From contig JAJYFX010000104.1 in assembly GCA_021785315.1 (NCBI GenBank), forward strand, positions 1 through 6,773: a DNA stretch of 6,773 bases. Reading direction: 5' to 3'. Below the pieces are notes generated by a model. It was given only the letters and a program-made list of their open reading frames with translations, made no database searches and was not told where the DNA came from. This document shows, one piece after another, positions 5,341 through 6,773 of this stretch (the stretch's first letter is position 1; the number at the start of each line of letters is the position of its first letter). This DNA is from Actinomycetes bacterium (GTDB taxonomy: Bacteria; Actinomycetota; Acidimicrobiia; Acidimicrobiales; Acidimicrobiaceae). The translations under genes and the position numbers were made by a program.

Positions 5341-6171
5341 ATGCTCTTAGCAATTGATGTAGGAAATACGCAGACAGTGCTTGGGCTCTACGATCACGAC
5401 AGCCTAGCAATCAGCGACGGGGCGCCCATGGGACCCAGAAAGGCCGATTTCGGGCTGAGTCACAATTTCAGGATTGCAACAGTACCCGATCGTACGGCAG
5501 ATGAACATGCGCTGTTGTTCTCACAGCTGTTGGGTATGCATGGCATCGATCGGCTCAGTTCAATCTCGGGATTGGTGCTCTCCTCTACCGCGCCATCAAT
5601 TACAACTGCACTTAGAGACATGGTGGATCGATGGTTCAATGTTCAACCGGTTGTAGTAGCACCAGGCATTCGCTCAGGAATGGCCATTCTCTACGATAAC
5701 CCCAAAGAGGTTGGCGCCGATCGCATTGCCGATTCAGTTGCCGCCTATGACCTTTATCCAGGGCCCTGCTTGATCGTCGATTTTGGTACTGCAACCACAT
5801 TTGAAGCGGTGTCGGCGAAAAAGGAATATTTGGGCGGAGCAATAGTTCCAGGAATCGAGATATCTTTAGACGCTTTGTTCAGAAGCGCCTCTGCTCTTCG
5901 CAAGGTGGAACTCATAGAACCAAGGGGCGTGATTGGCAAGTCGACGGTGGAATCCATTCAGTCAGGAGCGCTATATGGATTTGCCGAACAGGCGGACGGA
6001 TTGTGCAGACGGTTCAAGGCCGAACTTGGAGAAAATACAACTGTGATCGCAACCGGTGGTTTGTCCAGCTTGATCTCCCGATTTTGTAAGGAGATCGACG
6101 TTGTGGAACCGTGGCTGACGCTTCATGGATTACGACTCATATATGAAATGAACATTCCTTCGAGAGGTTGA
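5341..6171 (+). CDS. coaX: Type III pantothenate kinase
   Basis: CoaX phosphorylates pantothenate to 4'-phosphopantothenate, the committed step to coenzyme A. The type III enzyme is an ASKHA-fold dimer that needs a monovalent cation and is not feedback-inhibited by CoA. Motifs over 276 residues: AIDVGNTQTVLGLYD (4-18) is the phosphate 1 loop; RTADE (51-55) precedes the pantothenate site; KEVGADRIADSVAAYDLY (122-139) includes the catalytic Asp127; IVDFGTATTF (145-154) is the phosphate 2 loop; GGAIVPGIEISLDALF (165-180), GKSTVESIQSGALYG (199-213) and ATGGLSSL (237-244, adenosine loop) follow. Between the first loop and the FRIATV strand (43-48) there is a stretch of about 22 residues (19-40), longer than the few residues usual there. 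The C-terminal half resembles acidimicrobial CoaX as I recall it. It is placed between panC and lysS, as coaX often is in Actinobacteria. Confidence 0.96.
   Translation: MLLAIDVGNTQTVLGLYDHDSLAISDGAPMGPRKADFGLSHNFRIATVPDRTADEHALLFSQLLGMHGIDRLSSISGLVLSSTAPSITTALRDMVDRWFNVQPVVVAPGIRSGMAILYDNPKEVGADRIADSVAAYDLYPGPCLIVDFGTATTFEAVSAKKEYLGGAIVPGIEISLDALFRSASALRKVELIEPRGVIGKSTVESIQSGALYGFAEQADGLCRRFKAELGENTTVIATGGLSSLISRFCKEIDVVEPWLTLHGLRLIYEMNIPSRG
6162..6167 (+). promoter_or_regulatory. Probable ribosome binding site of lysS
   Basis: GAGAGG overlaps the last codons of coaX and lies 11 bases before GTG 6179. The spacing is longer than ideal, but no better site exists, and an in-frame TAG at 6176-6178 rules out any earlier start. 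Confidence 0.4.
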
Positions 6172-6178
6172 ATTTTAG

Positions 6179-6773
6179 GTGTCAAACAGTTCCAACGGTG
6201 GCCAAAATGAAATATCCGACGTGCCCTATTCATTCGCTAGGACAAGTGATGCGGCACAAATACGCGAAGGTTTTGCTTATCTCGGCCAGGGAGAGAGCAG
6301 CGGCGTGGTTCACTCCGTCGCCGGGCGCATAATGCTTTTGCGGACGCAAGGCAAAATCGCTTTTGCCGAGCTGAGAGATTCTTCCGGTCATATCCAGCTA
6401 TTTGCGAGCAGCGACGCGACCGAGAAATTTGAACATTTCGTCAGCCTGTCTTTGGGAACTTGGGTTGGTGTCACCGGAGAAGTAATGACTACCAGGCGTG
6501 GAGAGCTTTCGATAAAGATTCAAAAGTGGGTTGTGCTTGCCGATGCCCAAAGAGGATTTGGCGATAAATGGCACGGTGTGACCGATCCTGATACGCGATA
6601 TCGCCAGCGATATGTCGATTTGTGGGCGAATCCTCAAACCAGAGAAGTATTTATTCAGCGCAGCAGGATTATTTCTGAGATGAGGCGCTATCTTGAGGCA
6701 AAGGGCTTCATGGAAGTTGAGACCCCGCTGCTGCACCCAATTGCCGGCGGAGCATTGGCAAAGCCATTCATAA
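6179..6773 (+). CDS. lysS: Lysyl-tRNA synthetase, class II (N-terminal part; 3' end outside window)
   Basis: LysS attaches lysine to tRNA-Lys in the cytoplasm. The frame starts at GTG 6179, immediately after an in-frame TAG, and stays open to the window edge, giving 198 residues of an expected ~500. The N-terminal OB-fold anticodon-binding domain covers about residues 40-125: VAGRIMLLRTQGKIAFAEL (47-65), LRDSSGHIQLF (65-75), WVGVTGEVM (95-103) and RRGELSIKI (106-114). It is followed by the linker DKWHGVTDPDTRYRQRYVDL (129-148) and the start of class II motif 1, FMEVETPLLHP (177-187) with its invariant Pro183, then GGALAKPF (190-197). Motifs 2 and 3 lie beyond the window. The canonical LRPLPDKWHG is changed to QRGFGDKWHG. 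It lies 7 bases after coaX, likely the same transcript. The coaX-lysS pairing is conserved in Actinobacteria. Confidence 0.95.
   Translation, partial: MSNSSNGGQNEISDVPYSFARTSDAAQIREGFAYLGQGESSGVVHSVAGRIMLLRTQGKIAFAELRDSSGHIQLFASSDATEKFEHFVSLSLGTWVGVTGEVMTTRRGELSIKIQKWVVLADAQRGFGDKWHGVTDPDTRYRQRYVDLWANPQTREVFIQRSRIISEMRRYLEAKGFMEVETPLLHPIAGGALAKPFI

Noticed and set aside
6398..6736. 112-codon minus-strand frame near the right edge, which could be read as the only gene there
   Set aside because: The + strand is an uninterrupted LysS N-terminal domain from 6179 to the edge; the minus frame is its shadow.
1..6773. CRISPR array, tRNA/rRNA genes, insertion sequences, prophage or defence genes
   Set aside because: No repeat-spacer pattern, no RNA gene signatures, no transposase or terminal repeats were seen; nearly all of the window is occupied by recognised housekeeping genes.

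Overview
This window is a housekeeping gene block from a bacterial chromosome. All genes lie on the + strand, and only about 3% of the window is non-coding. The gene set and order are those of the actinobacterial tilS-hpt-(ftsH)-folE-folP-folB-folK-...-panC-...-coaX-lysS region. The upstream neighbour, a DUF2342/zincin_2 putative metallopeptidase, is essentially an actinobacterial family. GC content looks close to 50% (estimated by eye), which is low for the phylum. Several proteins (the LLGRCTF lead-in of TilS, the C-terminal half of CoaX, the DUF2342 tail) resemble members of class Acidimicrobiia as I remember them. That class assignment is an inference; the phylum assignment is firmer.

Layout. 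Positions 1-404 hold the 3' end of the DUF2342 gene, cut by the window edge. A 94-base gap follows. Then comes a tight run: tilS (tRNA-Ile lysidine synthase, 499-1485), hpt (hypoxanthine phosphoribosyltransferase, 1527-2090), folE (2107-2724), folP (2711-3556), folB (3559-3918), folK (3911-4411), panC (4457-5317), coaX (5341-6171) and the 5' part of lysS (6179 to the window end). Spacing from tilS onward ranges from a 14-base overlap to a 45-base gap. No convincing terminator or internal promoter is visible, so one long operon is likely. Several starts are not ATG: folK TTG, panC probably GTG, lysS GTG.

How the genes work together. FolE, FolB and FolK convert GTP-derived dihydroneopterin compounds to 6-hydroxymethyl-dihydropterin diphosphate, and FolP condenses that with p-aminobenzoate to give dihydropteroate. 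PanC makes pantothenate and CoaX phosphorylates it, the first committed step to coenzyme A. TilS and LysS both act in translation and both use lysine (one on tRNA-Ile2, one charging tRNA-Lys). Hpt salvages purines and so feeds the GTP pool used by FolE.

No novel defence, mobile or RNA system is visible. The points worth a second look are the absence of ftsH between hpt and folE, the absence of the usual genes between folK, panC and coaX, and a few substitutions in otherwise conserved active-site motifs (Hpt VEEI, PanC NELQF).
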